This document shows positions 1-8,538 of a DNA stretch of 64,000 nucleotides, in pieces. This DNA comes from Tetramitus jugosus (lineage: Eukaryota > Heterolobosea > Eutetramitea > Acrasida > Vahlkampfiidae). The stretch is from contig OW569346.1 in the NCBI GenBank assembly GCA_937625935.1, positions 186,001 to 250,000 on the forward strand, written 5' to 3'. How positions within the stretch are numbered: position 1 is the first letter of the stretch; each line of letters opens with the position of its first letter. A program made the position numbers and the translations under genes. Below the pieces are notes generated by a model. It searched no databases. It was not told the origin of the DNA and worked only from the letters and a program-made list of their open reading frames with translations.

Positions 1-7
1 TGAGAGC

Positions 8-1957
8 ATGACTAGTGTTAGTACTGAGAATATATCACTCGTTGAATCGAAGATATCACATGATTTGAAAGAAGTTATATCTCAAACAAAGCTCTATGAA
101 GAGAAAGAACAGGATGAGAAAGTGGTCATGTCGCAGCAAGAGATCGAAGACTGGTTGGAGCAAGATTTTGTTATCGACTTGAAAGAAACACCTACATTCT
201 TTTTGTTTGAACATTATGATGAAGCTGTCCCTGGACAAGCAGAGTATTTAGAGGAAGTACGAGAAAAGAACAAACAGTTCGAAGAGGCGATCAAAAGAAA
301 ACAAACGCAAAGAGAGCTGTTCACTAACAAGGAAGTACAAACTCTTAACAAATTCTACAAGAACAAATTCAGTTCAACAATCAAAACAGAGACAGAAGAT
401 GCAGAAGTTTTAGTTTCAGGATGGGAGATATTTGACGAATATGAGAAAATTAGAGAGATAGAGGAGAAACAAAGAGAAGAAAGAGAATCTATAATGATTT
501 CAAATCAGGGGACGAAAGAAGATGAAGAAGAAGAGGACACCGAACAATTGGGTGAAGAAGAGGAAAATGACAAGGATGATGTGTTAAGTGTTAAAAGCTT
601 TGCTTCTCAAAAGGGAATGTACTCTAATCCTGGAATTCGGGATTCGCTAACAACTCTGGAGCGAGCGGTTGCTCAGAACTTGTATCATGAACATCAACTA
701 CAGTACAAAGCACTCCATGACCGAAAGAAGGTCGAGTATGATTTAAATCCGAGAGTGATGGATAGGCAATGTAGTGAAGAGGAGGACGGCTATCAACCAG
801 AAGAGATAGGTGATTCCGACGAAGAAGTAGAAGAATCTAACATTCAGAGTAGAGAAGGAGAAGATGAATCAAGTTACTCATTACAAACGCTTTGGAACTT
901 TGAATGTGGTCTATCTGAAGGTCATAATGTGAATTGCATGTCCTGGAATCATTCGAACAGAGATATTTTGGCAGTAGGATATGGAAATGTGGGTGTTGGA
1001 GACGCTGAAGGAATGATTATGTGCTGGACTCTAAAGAATCCTACCTTCCCCGAAAGAATAATCAAGATCCCTGGCACTGGTATTACAGCAATTGACTTCT
1101 CTCGTCGAAATCCCAGTCTGTTGTCAGTGGGATACAATGATGGAGGTGTAGCAATTTTCGATATTCGAAAGAATGATCAACGGCCAGTACTGGAAGCCGG
1201 TAAAAACCATACGGGTACAGTATGGGATCTTCAGTGGATCGATCGAGGGAAAGATATTGGAGAGAGATTACATTCAGTTGGTAATGATGGCCGAGTCAAT
1301 AGTTGGTCTATCAAGAAAGGCTTGGAATGTCACGAAATAATGAGATTAAAGTCCTCTGGAAAATCAGAACAGGAAGGGGCAGTTATAGCTAGAGAATCAG
1401 GTGGAATGTGCATCGATTTCGATCGAAAGGACACAAAGTTATATCTTGTTGGTACTGAAGATGGACTGATAAAGAAGTGCTCGACATCTTACAATGAACA
1501 GTGTCTAGAAACTTATCAGGGTCACACCGGACCAGTGTATAGAGTCAGATGGAATCCATTCGATCCAAACACGTTTCTATCTTGCAGTGCTGACTGGACT
1601 ATTCGATTATGGAACCAAGAAAAGTATCACCCGCTGCTGACGATTGAATCATTTTCAGAAACCATGGAAAAGAGATCATCATGCATTACTGACATTGCAT
1701 GGTGCAACCAGATATCAACAATGTTTGCTTCAGTCTCTATTACAGGTGCGATAGATGTGTGGGACATGGCTTCATCTACTCTTAAACCAAAGTACACAAA
1801 GATGAGCTATGGAAGACAGCTGAACTCTGTTCTCTATGCTCTGGATTCACCAGTACTGCTCGTAGGAGACAATTTTGGAACAATTGAGGTTCTCAAACCA
1901 TCCGGCCTCTCAGAAGACGACTTTACACAAGATATATCCCAATGTGAATTTATCTAG
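8..1957 (+). CDS. Axonemal dynein intermediate chain, WDR78/DNAI4 (IC138) type
   Basis: A 649-residue WD40 protein, most like the inner-arm I1/f dynein intermediate chain IC138 (WDR78/DNAI4), which regulates ciliary and flagellar beating. The N-terminal half is charged and partly coiled. It holds a family-like stretch near residues 60-115 (ETPTFFLFEHYDEAV, then EKNKQFEEAI and NKEVQTLNKFYKNK). An acidic linker follows at about 165-280. WD repeats fill residues ~295-640, for example ILAVGYGNVG and SCSADWTIRLW. The frame stays open upstream of the ATG at position 8 to the window edge, so the true start may lie outside. Another axonemal intermediate chain (DNAI1/2-like) is possible but fits the N-terminal region less well. 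An axonemal gene implies a flagellate stage. Confidence 0.72.
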   Translation: MTSVSTENISLVESKISHDLKEVISQTKLYEEKEQDEKVVMSQQEIEDWLEQDFVIDLKETPTFFLFEHYDEAVPGQAEYLEEVREKNKQFEEAIKRKQTQRELFTNKEVQTLNKFYKNKFSSTIKTETEDAEVLVSGWEIFDEYEKIREIEEKQREERESIMISNQGTKEDEEEEDTEQLGEEEENDKDDVLSVKSFASQKGMYSNPGIRDSLTTLERAVAQNLYHEHQLQYKALHDRKKVEYDLNPRVMDRQCSEEEDGYQPEEIGDSDEEVEESNIQSREGEDESSYSLQTLWNFECGLSEGHNVNCMSWNHSNRDILAVGYGNVGVGDAEGMIMCWTLKNPTFPERIIKIPGTGITAIDFSRRNPSLLSVGYNDGGVAIFDIRKNDQRPVLEAGKNHTGTVWDLQWIDRGKDIGERLHSVGNDGRVNSWSIKKGLECHEIMRLKSSGKSEQEGAVIARESGGMCIDFDRKDTKLYLVGTEDGLIKKCSTSYNEQCLETYQGHTGPVYRVRWNPFDPNTFLSCSADWTIRLWNQEKYHPLLTIESFSETMEKRSSCITDIAWCNQISTMFASVSITGAIDVWDMASSTLKPKYTKMSYGRQLNSVLYALDSPVLLVGDNFGTIEVLKPSGLSEDDFTQDISQCEFI

Positions 1958-2334
1958 ATAAAAGTCAGTCACCAGATAAAATGATGATGACTTTTGAGCT
2001 TTGACAACGAGGAATGACTTTTAAATTTTGACAACAAGGAAAATCTCCTCGCACAAATCTCGCAAAACGTCGCCAAATCACACCCACCTCGAATTTGACA
2101 CAAAAACAAATCAGCAACACAACAACCACAAATCTGTCTTGAATGTGTATTATTTGTGTGTGGTGTTCATGATAACAGCAGAAGAAATATCAAAAATTTT
2201 CAACAACAATAACAACAATAATAATCAAAACGCAGCCATATCAATCAAACAAACAGACAAACAGCATCAACAACAACAATCAACAATCAACCACACACAC
2301 ACAAAAAAATCCATCCATTATTTGCGACCGATAA
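1958..2334. other. Intergenic region, A-rich 5' leader of the kinase gene
   Basis: No convincing gene. It holds the 3' flank of the dynein gene and, from about 2190, CAA/AAT triplet runs typical of 5' leaders in this window. A short open frame from 2028 overlaps the kinase start in another frame. It is mostly N, Q and T low complexity and was not accepted. Confidence 0.5.
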
Positions 2335-5149
2335 ATGGCCAACAACAACAACAACCATACAATGAGTGGTGCCAACAGCGGCAATAGCAGTAGCACCTCC
2401 ACTAGCAACAACAGATATCCAAGTAATGCAGATGCATATGAACTGGTGGAAGAGATTGGAATGGGTACTCACACGAGTGTGTTTAGAGCCTATTGTCGAT
2501 CCATGGGTCAATTTGTCGCCGTGAAAATCATTGACCTAGAACAGTATCCGAACATTTTGGATGATTTATATGTAAGTCTCTCTCTCAACACACATACACA
2601 TATACATACACACATACGGGGCACTTTTTTTTTTCAGCTCAAAAAAATTGACCCTTGGTGTTTTTTTTCTGTTTGTTTGTCATCATTCATTCATTCATGA
2701 TCCCGATGTGCACACTGACAATTGTTATTCTAACACCATAACCAATCAATCAATCAAACAATAGAATGAAATTCAAGTCATGAAAACATCGAGTCATCCA
2801 AACATTGTCGCCTATTTGACATCGTTTGTGCACGAGGCAGAACTGTTTGTGGTCATGGAGTTGATGGAAGGTGGTTCCATCTCTGACATTATGCGATACA
2901 AGTTCCCTGATGGCCTGGGCAACAATGAAGAATTGATTGCCACCATTCTGAAACAAGTACTACTCGGTATCAACTACTTTCACAAGAATGGTCAAATTCA
3001 CAGAGATATCAAAGCCGGTAACATTCTCGTCTCCAGTGAAGGCCACATTCGGATCGGAGATTTCGGAGTATCTGCTCATTTGATTGAGTCGGGTGATCGA
3101 AAGAAGGCGAGACAGACGTTTGTGGGAACGCCGTGTTGGATGGCACCCGAGGTCATGGAACAGTTGCACGGTTATGACTATAAGGCTGATATTTGGTCGT
3201 TTGGAATTACGGCAATGGAGTTGGCGAATGGTGCGGCTCCTCTGGCCGACTGTGAACCGATCAAGGTCATGTATTTGACACTGGAGAGACCACCGCCACG
3301 ATTAGAAGACAATGCCCATGTCAAATTCTCCAAATTGTTCAAGGAGATGGTGGAGCAGTGCTTGCAGAGAGATCCAAAATTGAGACCTGACAGTGCCACA
3401 CTGCTCAAGCACAAGTTTTTTGCAAAGGTCAAATCCGATCCTCAGTTTATACTGGATCATTTGATTACTGGTGTGCCATCACTCGGTGATCGCATACGGC
3501 ACTACAAGGAACAATTGGCCGAGTATGATCGACAAGTGATGCTGTATCAGCAGGAACAAGCAGCTGCAGCATTGGAATCATCGCATCACGGTTACAGCAA
3601 TGGTGGATCATTTGCAACGAACAATGGTGGTGGTGGCGGTGGTAGTAGTAGTGGACAATCGACACCTACTCACAAGTCCACTCAAAAACAACAATCACCA
3701 GATAACAACAGTTCTGGAAAGAAGAAGCGAACAGATCAGGATCCATTCTCTCCAGACGGTGTTCAACAATTTACGTTCGACGATGATTTGAATGGTGGTG
3801 GTGGTGGTGAGAGTGAAGGTGACTCACTCAATCAACAACAAGCACAGCAGCAGCAACAACAAGAGGGAGAGTTGATTGATATGGAGAGTACACCGAGTCA
3901 TGATGATGGAAAACCTTCGAGTGGTTGGGACTGGGAAGAAAAGTTGAATATTACAAAGGATACGACACAGTTGCAAGAAGCATCCTCTCCCCAACAACAA
4001 CAACAACAAAACAATCAACCGAATAGGGACAATAGTGCGCTATCTCCACCACCAAAGTCACGAGATATTACATTTGAAACTTCATCATCCGCAACGACCA
4101 CACCTGACAAAATGACCATTACTACGCAACAGGCATCCACCAACGAAGGCAACAATAGTGCGCAGAATAGCCCAATTGGAGTTAATTCTCCACAATCCGT
4201 GCAACACACTACTGCAATGAATGGCCAGGCCACTACTGGTAATAGTGTGAGTAGAACCATTAGTCGAACAGGATCGAGACCAATTGTGATCACTGATGTA
4301 GATACCATGCCTCACTCAGTTTCGTCCAGCAGCCAAGAAAGCTCACCTTCATCCTCTCGTAGCTACGAAATACCAAAGGGTCACTTTATGGCAGCTGCCA
4401 ACTCACGTGCAAGATCGCCTTCTTCACCCACGAGACACTTTCTCACTCAGCAGCAAATGCAATTACATCAACAACAGCAGCAACAGGATGCCTCCAATCT
4501 CGCTTCGGATTCTGCGACGACAAGCAGCAAAATTGGAAGATTTGAAGTTGGTTTCATACCAAAGGAAAGATCGACACTGTCCAACACTGTCACGCCAGTC
4601 ACCAGTCCTACTCTGGAATCTGCTGGTCAACCAGAAAAATTTGCTCATGGCAATACCACTACCGAGAGAACAGACTTTGAAGTGACCTCAAAGGGTAGAA
4701 CGATCGAAATCACCAACTATGCATCGACGAAAACATCGGGCCAGACAACGAGTGTGAATACACCTGTGGGAAATGGCACAACCATTGGAGGTAGCACGCA
4801 ACAACAACTTCCTCCCACCAATGTAGATGAAAAAATACGCAACAAGCTTACTCAACCCAAAACAGAGCCTACGCTTCTCACTCTGCAAGCTCAAATCAAC
4901 CAGTTGAACCAATCAAGCGCCCAGCAATTGCGTCTGCTCAATGCTATTTTACAGTCAGCCGAGAAATCAAACAACATGGCAGTCCTGGCCAAACACAGGG
5001 AAACATCAGAGCTGCCTTCCTTGGTTCTCCAACTAGAATCACAAATTAGAGATCTTCTCGATGAGAATACACGAGTGAAGAAGGAAAACGAAGTGCTCAG
5101 AATGGAGATTGAAATACTCAGGAAGGAGCCAATGCACAATTCTCAATAA
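2335..5149 (+). CDS. Ste20-family protein kinase, OSR1/SPAK (Fray)-like
   Basis: Two exons, 2335-2571 and 2765-5149, give 873 residues. The 193-bp intron (GTAAGT...AATAG) falls at phase 0, and the join restores LDDLY-NEIQVMK, the alpha-C helix region of OSR1/SPAK-type kinases. The kinase domain spans about residues 35-310. It has VAVKI (ATP lysine), HRDIKAGN (catalytic loop), DFGVSA and FVGTPCWMAPEVM (activation segment). The family phosphorylates ion cotransporters or acts in stress signalling, usually downstream of WNK-type kinases. The 500-residue tail is Gln-, Ser-, Gly- and Thr-rich and ends in a coiled coil (~residues 815-870). I do not recognise the conserved C-terminal RFxV-binding domain, so exact orthology is uncertain. 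The start follows a CAA-rich leader. Confidence 0.85.
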
Positions 5150-5341
5150 AAAATGTAAAAGTATTTAAGTTATGGAAATTATGGCTTCTTCCTTTAAAGA
5201 AGTTTGCATCAAATTGATCTCATCGAGAGAGAGGAAAAAAATTCGTTCACAATCAATTTCTAAAATTTATTCATATTGAGAGCACCACCGAAATGTTTCC
5301 CTCAAAATCGAACAAATGCATTGCTCATAGGATTAAATCAT

Positions 5342-5515
5342 TTATCGGAACTTGGTGAATCCAATCTCACCGGCGTTTTCTCTGAAGCATTGTCTGCAGA
5401 TATAGAGACCGTACTTTCTGATCAAACCGTGTTGGTTAGCGCAAACTCTGCAAGCTCTGGAGCCAGGTCCGAACTTCTTTGGATGTGAATACCAGATATC
5501 CTTGTGTCCTCCCAT
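5342..5515 (-). CDS. RPS29: 40S ribosomal protein uS14 (RPS29), small gene
   Basis: A single-exon gene of 57 residues, easily missed because it is so short. It starts [20 protein letters not shown] and contains the four zinc-binding cysteines of eukaryotic/archaeal uS14, C22-x2-C25 and C40-x2-C43. Between them lies the conserved HGLIRKYGL, and the end is GEIGFTKFR. Human RPS29 is 56 residues with the same layout. The protein sits in the head of the small ribosomal subunit. The gene converges on the kinase gene (192 bp apart). It is divergent from the dihydropyrimidinase gene, with about 225 bp of shared upstream DNA. Confidence 0.95.
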   Translation of the reverse strand: MGGHKDIWYSHPKKFGPGSRACRVCANQHGLIRKYGLYICRQCFRENAGEIGFTKFR

Positions 5516-5740
5516 TATGACTTATGTGACGTATGTGTGTTTTGACTTTGTTTTTTTGTTGTTTGTTTCTCAAACTTTTGCTTGGGTTGACAATTCACCC
5601 TGGTTGACTTCATTCAAGTCGATGAAGTATCAACGAATATGTCGGAAATCAAATCTTGACCTGAAAAAGATTACATTTCCCCTCGCTTGGTTGTTGATCT
5701 GAACAACAGCAAGAACACAACAAAAAAGCCCAAGAGAACA

Positions 5741-7330
5741 ATGTTCAACAGCAATAACTCCAAGATAATATCAACAACCACCATTTTGTTGTTGGTATTG
5801 CTCTCACTGCACGCGTTGTGTCAATGTGCATTCGACAATGTGAAACCAGAGGACATCCAAATCCAACAACAAGTTGTTGGATCATCCATCCTGCTCAAGA
5901 ATGGCATTGTTGTCAATTCAGATCAGAGTTTTGCAGCTGATGTTCTGATTGAGAATGATGTCATCACTCGTGTCAGCAAGACACCCATTACCAATGCTCC
6001 ACTCAATGCTCAGATTATTGACGTGAACGGAAAGTATCTCATGCCTGGTGGTATCGACACTCATGTACACTTGGAGTTGCCGTTCATGGGAACAGTGTCA
6101 AAGGATGATTTTGAGACTGGTACCAAGGCTGCATTGGCTGGTGGAACGACCATGGTGATGGATTTTGCCATTCCTGCACCCAATGGAGATCACGTTGCCG
6201 TGTTTGAGGAATATAAGGGAAAGGCTGCTGCAAAGGCCACTTGTGATTATGCCTTCCATGTCGGTATTACTCACTATAGTGACAAGGTGAAGAAGGAAAT
6301 GGAACATTTGGCCCATATGGGTGTGAATAGCTTCAAGTTCTTCATGGCATACAAGGGAGCATTCATGCTTGAAGATCAACCATTGTTCGAGGCTATGAAG
6401 GCTGCTCGTGAAGTAGGTGCCATTTCCATGGTTCATGCAGAGAATGGAGAGATGGTTGTCAAGGGACAACAAGCGATGCTCGAGAAGGGCATTACTGGAC
6501 CAGAGGGACATCCGTTGAGTAGACCTCCTGCCATTGAGGCTGAGGCCGTTCATAGAGCATCAGTTCTTGCCAATAGTGCAGGCGCTCCACTCTACATTGT
6601 TCATGTGACAAGCAAGGAGGCAATGGAAGAAGTGAGAAGAGCAAAGGAGAAGGGTTACAGAATTGTAGGAGAGCCAATTAGTCCTGGATTGGTGCTTGAT
6701 GAGTCTAATTATTGGAGTAAGGACTGGTTACATGCTGCCCAACATGTCATGTCTCCTCCATTGAGATCCAAGCAGGATCAAAAGGCATTGATTCATGGAT
6801 TGAAGAGCAAGGTGTTGGACCTGATTGGAACTGATCATTGCTCGTTCGATATTAAGCAAAAGAAGATGGGACTCAATGATTTCACCAAAATTCCAAACGG
6901 ATTACCAGTCATTGAACATCGTATGATTACATCATATGATAGGTTGGTCAGTTCTGGTGAAGTCAGCGTGAATGATTTTGTTCGATTAACATCGACAGAG
7001 GCTGCCCAAATCTTTAACATTTATCCAAGAAAAGGTGTGATTGCCGAGGGAAGCGATGCAGACATTATTATTCTCAATCCAAACGCTACCACGACCATCA
7101 GTGCCAAGACTCATCACCACAATGTTGAATACAGTGTCTATGAAGGTCAGACATTTAATGGAAAGATTGAAACAACAATCTCTGCTGGAAGGATCGTGTT
7201 CCATGATGGTAAGCTGAATGTGAAGAAGGGGTCAGGAAGATTTGTTCCAACACCACCATTCGGAAAGATGTTCAACGGATTGGAGAAGGAGCTGACAGCC
7301 AAGCGCCCAGTCGCTGTCACAAGAAAATAG
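5741..7330 (+). CDS. Dihydropyrimidinase-like amidohydrolase with signal peptide
   Basis: A 529-residue dihydropyrimidinase/hydantoinase-family enzyme. The family hydrolyses 5,6-dihydrouracil and dihydrothymine in reductive pyrimidine breakdown. Visible features are the metal-binding HVH at residues 108-110 (GGIDTHVHLE), the FKFFMAYKG segment that carries the metal-bridging carbamylated lysine, MVHAENG, LYIVHVTSKEA and LIGTDHC. The N-terminus (ISTTTILLLVLLSLHALCQC) is a clear signal peptide, so the enzyme is probably in the secretory pathway or secreted. I chose the ATG at 5741 over an in-frame ATG at 5687. The later start places the hydrophobic core close to the N-terminus, and the 18 codons between look like untranslated leader. 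Confidence 0.88.
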   Translation: MFNSNNSKIISTTTILLLVLLSLHALCQCAFDNVKPEDIQIQQQVVGSSILLKNGIVVNSDQSFAADVLIENDVITRVSKTPITNAPLNAQIIDVNGKYLMPGGIDTHVHLELPFMGTVSKDDFETGTKAALAGGTTMVMDFAIPAPNGDHVAVFEEYKGKAAAKATCDYAFHVGITHYSDKVKKEMEHLAHMGVNSFKFFMAYKGAFMLEDQPLFEAMKAAREVGAISMVHAENGEMVVKGQQAMLEKGITGPEGHPLSRPPAIEAEAVHRASVLANSAGAPLYIVHVTSKEAMEEVRRAKEKGYRIVGEPISPGLVLDESNYWSKDWLHAAQHVMSPPLRSKQDQKALIHGLKSKVLDLIGTDHCSFDIKQKKMGLNDFTKIPNGLPVIEHRMITSYDRLVSSGEVSVNDFVRLTSTEAAQIFNIYPRKGVIAEGSDADIIILNPNATTTISAKTHHHNVEYSVYEGQTFNGKIETTISAGRIVFHDGKLNVKKGSGRFVPTPPFGKMFNGLEKELTAKRPVAVTRK

Positions 7331-7347
7331 ACAACGTTTCAATACAC

Positions 7348-7363
7348 TAAAAGTGGTTAAAAA
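7348..7363. repeat. Left target-site duplication of LINE insertion
   Basis: TAAAAGTGGTTAAAAA, 16 bp, repeated without mismatch at 8251-8266. The two copies bracket the poly-T/LINE block. The left copy lies 18 bp after the stop codon of the dihydropyrimidinase gene. Confidence 0.9.
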
Positions 7364-7430
7364 TTTTTTTTTTTTTTTTTTTTTAATACAACCATATCGG
7401 TTGCTCACTTTATTGTCTGTTATATTCATT

Positions 7431-7455
7431 AGCCATCGCTCGCAGAGCGGTGGCT
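7431..7455 (-). repeat. LINE 3'-UTR hairpin 1
   Basis: Inverted repeat with 11-bp arms (one mismatch) around a 3-nt loop, GCTC/GAGC next to the loop. It is located between the poly(A) tail and hairpin 2. Confidence 0.7.
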
Positions 7456-7478
7456 CTTGGTCACCATTTTGATTCCCC

Positions 7479-7501
7479 AATGACGCTCGGAGAGCGTCAT
7501 T
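7479..7501 (-). repeat. LINE 3'-UTR hairpin 2
   Basis: Perfect inverted repeat AATGACGCTC / GAGCGTCATT with a 3-nt loop, overlapping the stop codon of the LINE frame. It shares the GCTC-GAGC stem tip with hairpin 1, so the two may be related elements recognised by the reverse transcriptase. That role is an inference. Confidence 0.75.
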
Positions 7502-8243
7502 GCTGTTGTTTCTCTTTCGTTGTAGTGAATAGGTGGAGGAGAGTCGTGAGACATCTCCGTTTCACACTATTCACGTAAGTTTTAGCTATCTTATCTGCTG
7601 TTGCTGTCTTTACTCCATTTGCTATCAGACCTTCCGCGATGTCGCTGACGGCCTCTGTCTCAACACCCATCATTCCCATCAGGAACTCCCGGCTCGTTCT
7701 TCTCAACGGTCTCCTGACCACTTCTCCGCCTACTATCCTCACATTGTCGAACCATATATTGATACAGCTGGTATCAGCAACCCCCATCTTGATAATTTCT
7801 GCTGCCACCGTCATCGCGAGGCATCTTCTGGCACGGACCGCTCTAGGGCACCGAATTAGACAGTGGAGCACACTTTCGGGCTCCTGACTGCACCACACAC
7901 ATTTGGTGGGATCGTTGTCTGAGTTGTAGAGGACTCTTACAACTTCTGCGGTATGGAGCGTCCCACTGAGGACTTGCATCTGAAACCACACAAGCTGCCT
8001 GTCTATACTGTGGGGATTTTTGAGGAAGCTGAAGTCCGCTTCACTTCTACTAACGGCCTTTTGTAACCACCACCTCTCACATTCTTCCACTCTTCTGTTC
8101 CTTTCCTGGTCAAATAGTGACTGCAGATGCTTCCTGTTTTCTACGTGAAACATCCCTTTGTAGAGTGCGGGTTCTTTTTCTACCCTATTGATTAGCTGGG
8201 AACACATGCATTCCTTCATTTGGCCAATCATTATATTCAACAC
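7497..8243 (-). pseudogene. LINE reverse transcriptase C-terminal fragment (zf-RVT)
   Basis: An open frame of about 248 codons without a proper start (first codon GTG), continuing to the truncation point. It has a Cys-Cys-His-Cys zinc-binding motif, CVWCSQEPESVLHCLIRCP, as found after the polymerase domain of R1/Jockey-like non-LTR retrotransposons. The catalytic reverse transcriptase motifs are absent because the copy is 5'-truncated, so it cannot move by itself. The frame is intact, which suggests a recent insertion. The stop codon lies inside the second 3'-UTR hairpin. Confidence 0.82.
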
Positions 8244-8250
8244 TTGGTGG

Positions 8251-8266
8251 TAAAAGTGGTTAAAAA
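8251..8266. repeat. Right target-site duplication of LINE insertion
   Basis: Second copy of the 16-bp TAAAAGTGGTTAAAAA. It is followed by an A-rich tract (A runs up to about 8300), probably part of the original target. Confidence 0.9.
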
Positions 8267-8337
8267 AAAAAAAAAGGAAAAAAAAAAAAAAAAAAAAAAA
8301 GCTTCGGAGAAATATTCGGCCGAAAAAGAAACAACAA

Positions 8338-8410
8338 GCCGTCGTAGCTCAGCTGGAAGAGCACTGGACTTCTAATCCAGTGGTCGCGGGTTCGAGTCCC
8401 GTCGTCGGTA
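8338..8410 (+). tRNA. tRNA-Arg (anticodon UCU)
   Basis: A 73-nt cloverleaf without intron. D arm GCTC...GAGC; anticodon stem CTGGA/TCCAG with loop CTTCTAA, giving anticodon TCT (Arg, AGA codons). The variable loop has 5 nt and the T arm is GCGGG-TTCGAGT-CCCGT. The acceptor stem pairs except for one U-U at position 5-68 and a terminal G-U. Internal pol III promoter boxes are visible: box A TAGCTCAGCTGG at ~8345 and box B GGTTCGAGTCC at ~8389. CCA is not encoded. A T-run terminator follows immediately. Confidence 0.95.
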
Positions 8411-8411
8411 C

Positions 8412-8424
8412 TTTTGCTGTTTTT
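8412..8424 (+). terminator. RNA polymerase III terminator of tRNA-Arg
   Basis: Two T runs, TTTT at 8412-8415 and TTTTT at 8420-8424, directly after the tRNA 3' end. This is the usual pol III stop signal. Confidence 0.8.
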
Positions 8425-8538
8425 ACCAGGTTTGCTCTATTCTTGTTGCTATTGTATTTTGGTCTGGTTGACTTTATAAACTAAAACCTTCGGCAGCGAA
8501 AAACAACTCTAAATCAAAGAACATACCAACAACAAGAA

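Larger units (their letters stand above)
7364..8250 (-). mobile_element. 5'-truncated non-LTR retrotransposon (LINE) copy
   Basis: An 887-bp insertion in minus orientation. Its 3' end is a 21-nt poly(A) tail, seen as T at 7364-7384, and its 5' end is cut off at 8250. A perfect 16-bp target-site duplication flanks it. It carries only the C-terminal end of a reverse transcriptase reading frame plus a short 3' UTR with two adjacent hairpins. This is the standard signature of target-primed reverse transcription with 5' truncation. It lies between the 3' end of the dihydropyrimidinase gene and a tRNA-Arg gene, which starts 72 bp beyond the right duplication. Codon use (GC-richer, TGG- and CGG-containing) looks unlike neighbouring host genes. 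Confidence 0.88.

Noticed and set aside
2028-2387. Plus-strand 119-codon frame overlapping the kinase start
   Set aside because: It is N, Q, T and H low complexity in another frame, and the kinase start with its conserved downstream domain explains the region better.
6098-6553. Minus-strand 151-codon frame
   Set aside because: It is antisense to the catalytic core of the dihydropyrimidinase gene, with no recognisable motif.
7533-7887. Plus-strand frames of 82-108 codons
   Set aside because: They are antisense to the intact LINE frame, whose zinc motif and flanking duplication fix the minus strand.
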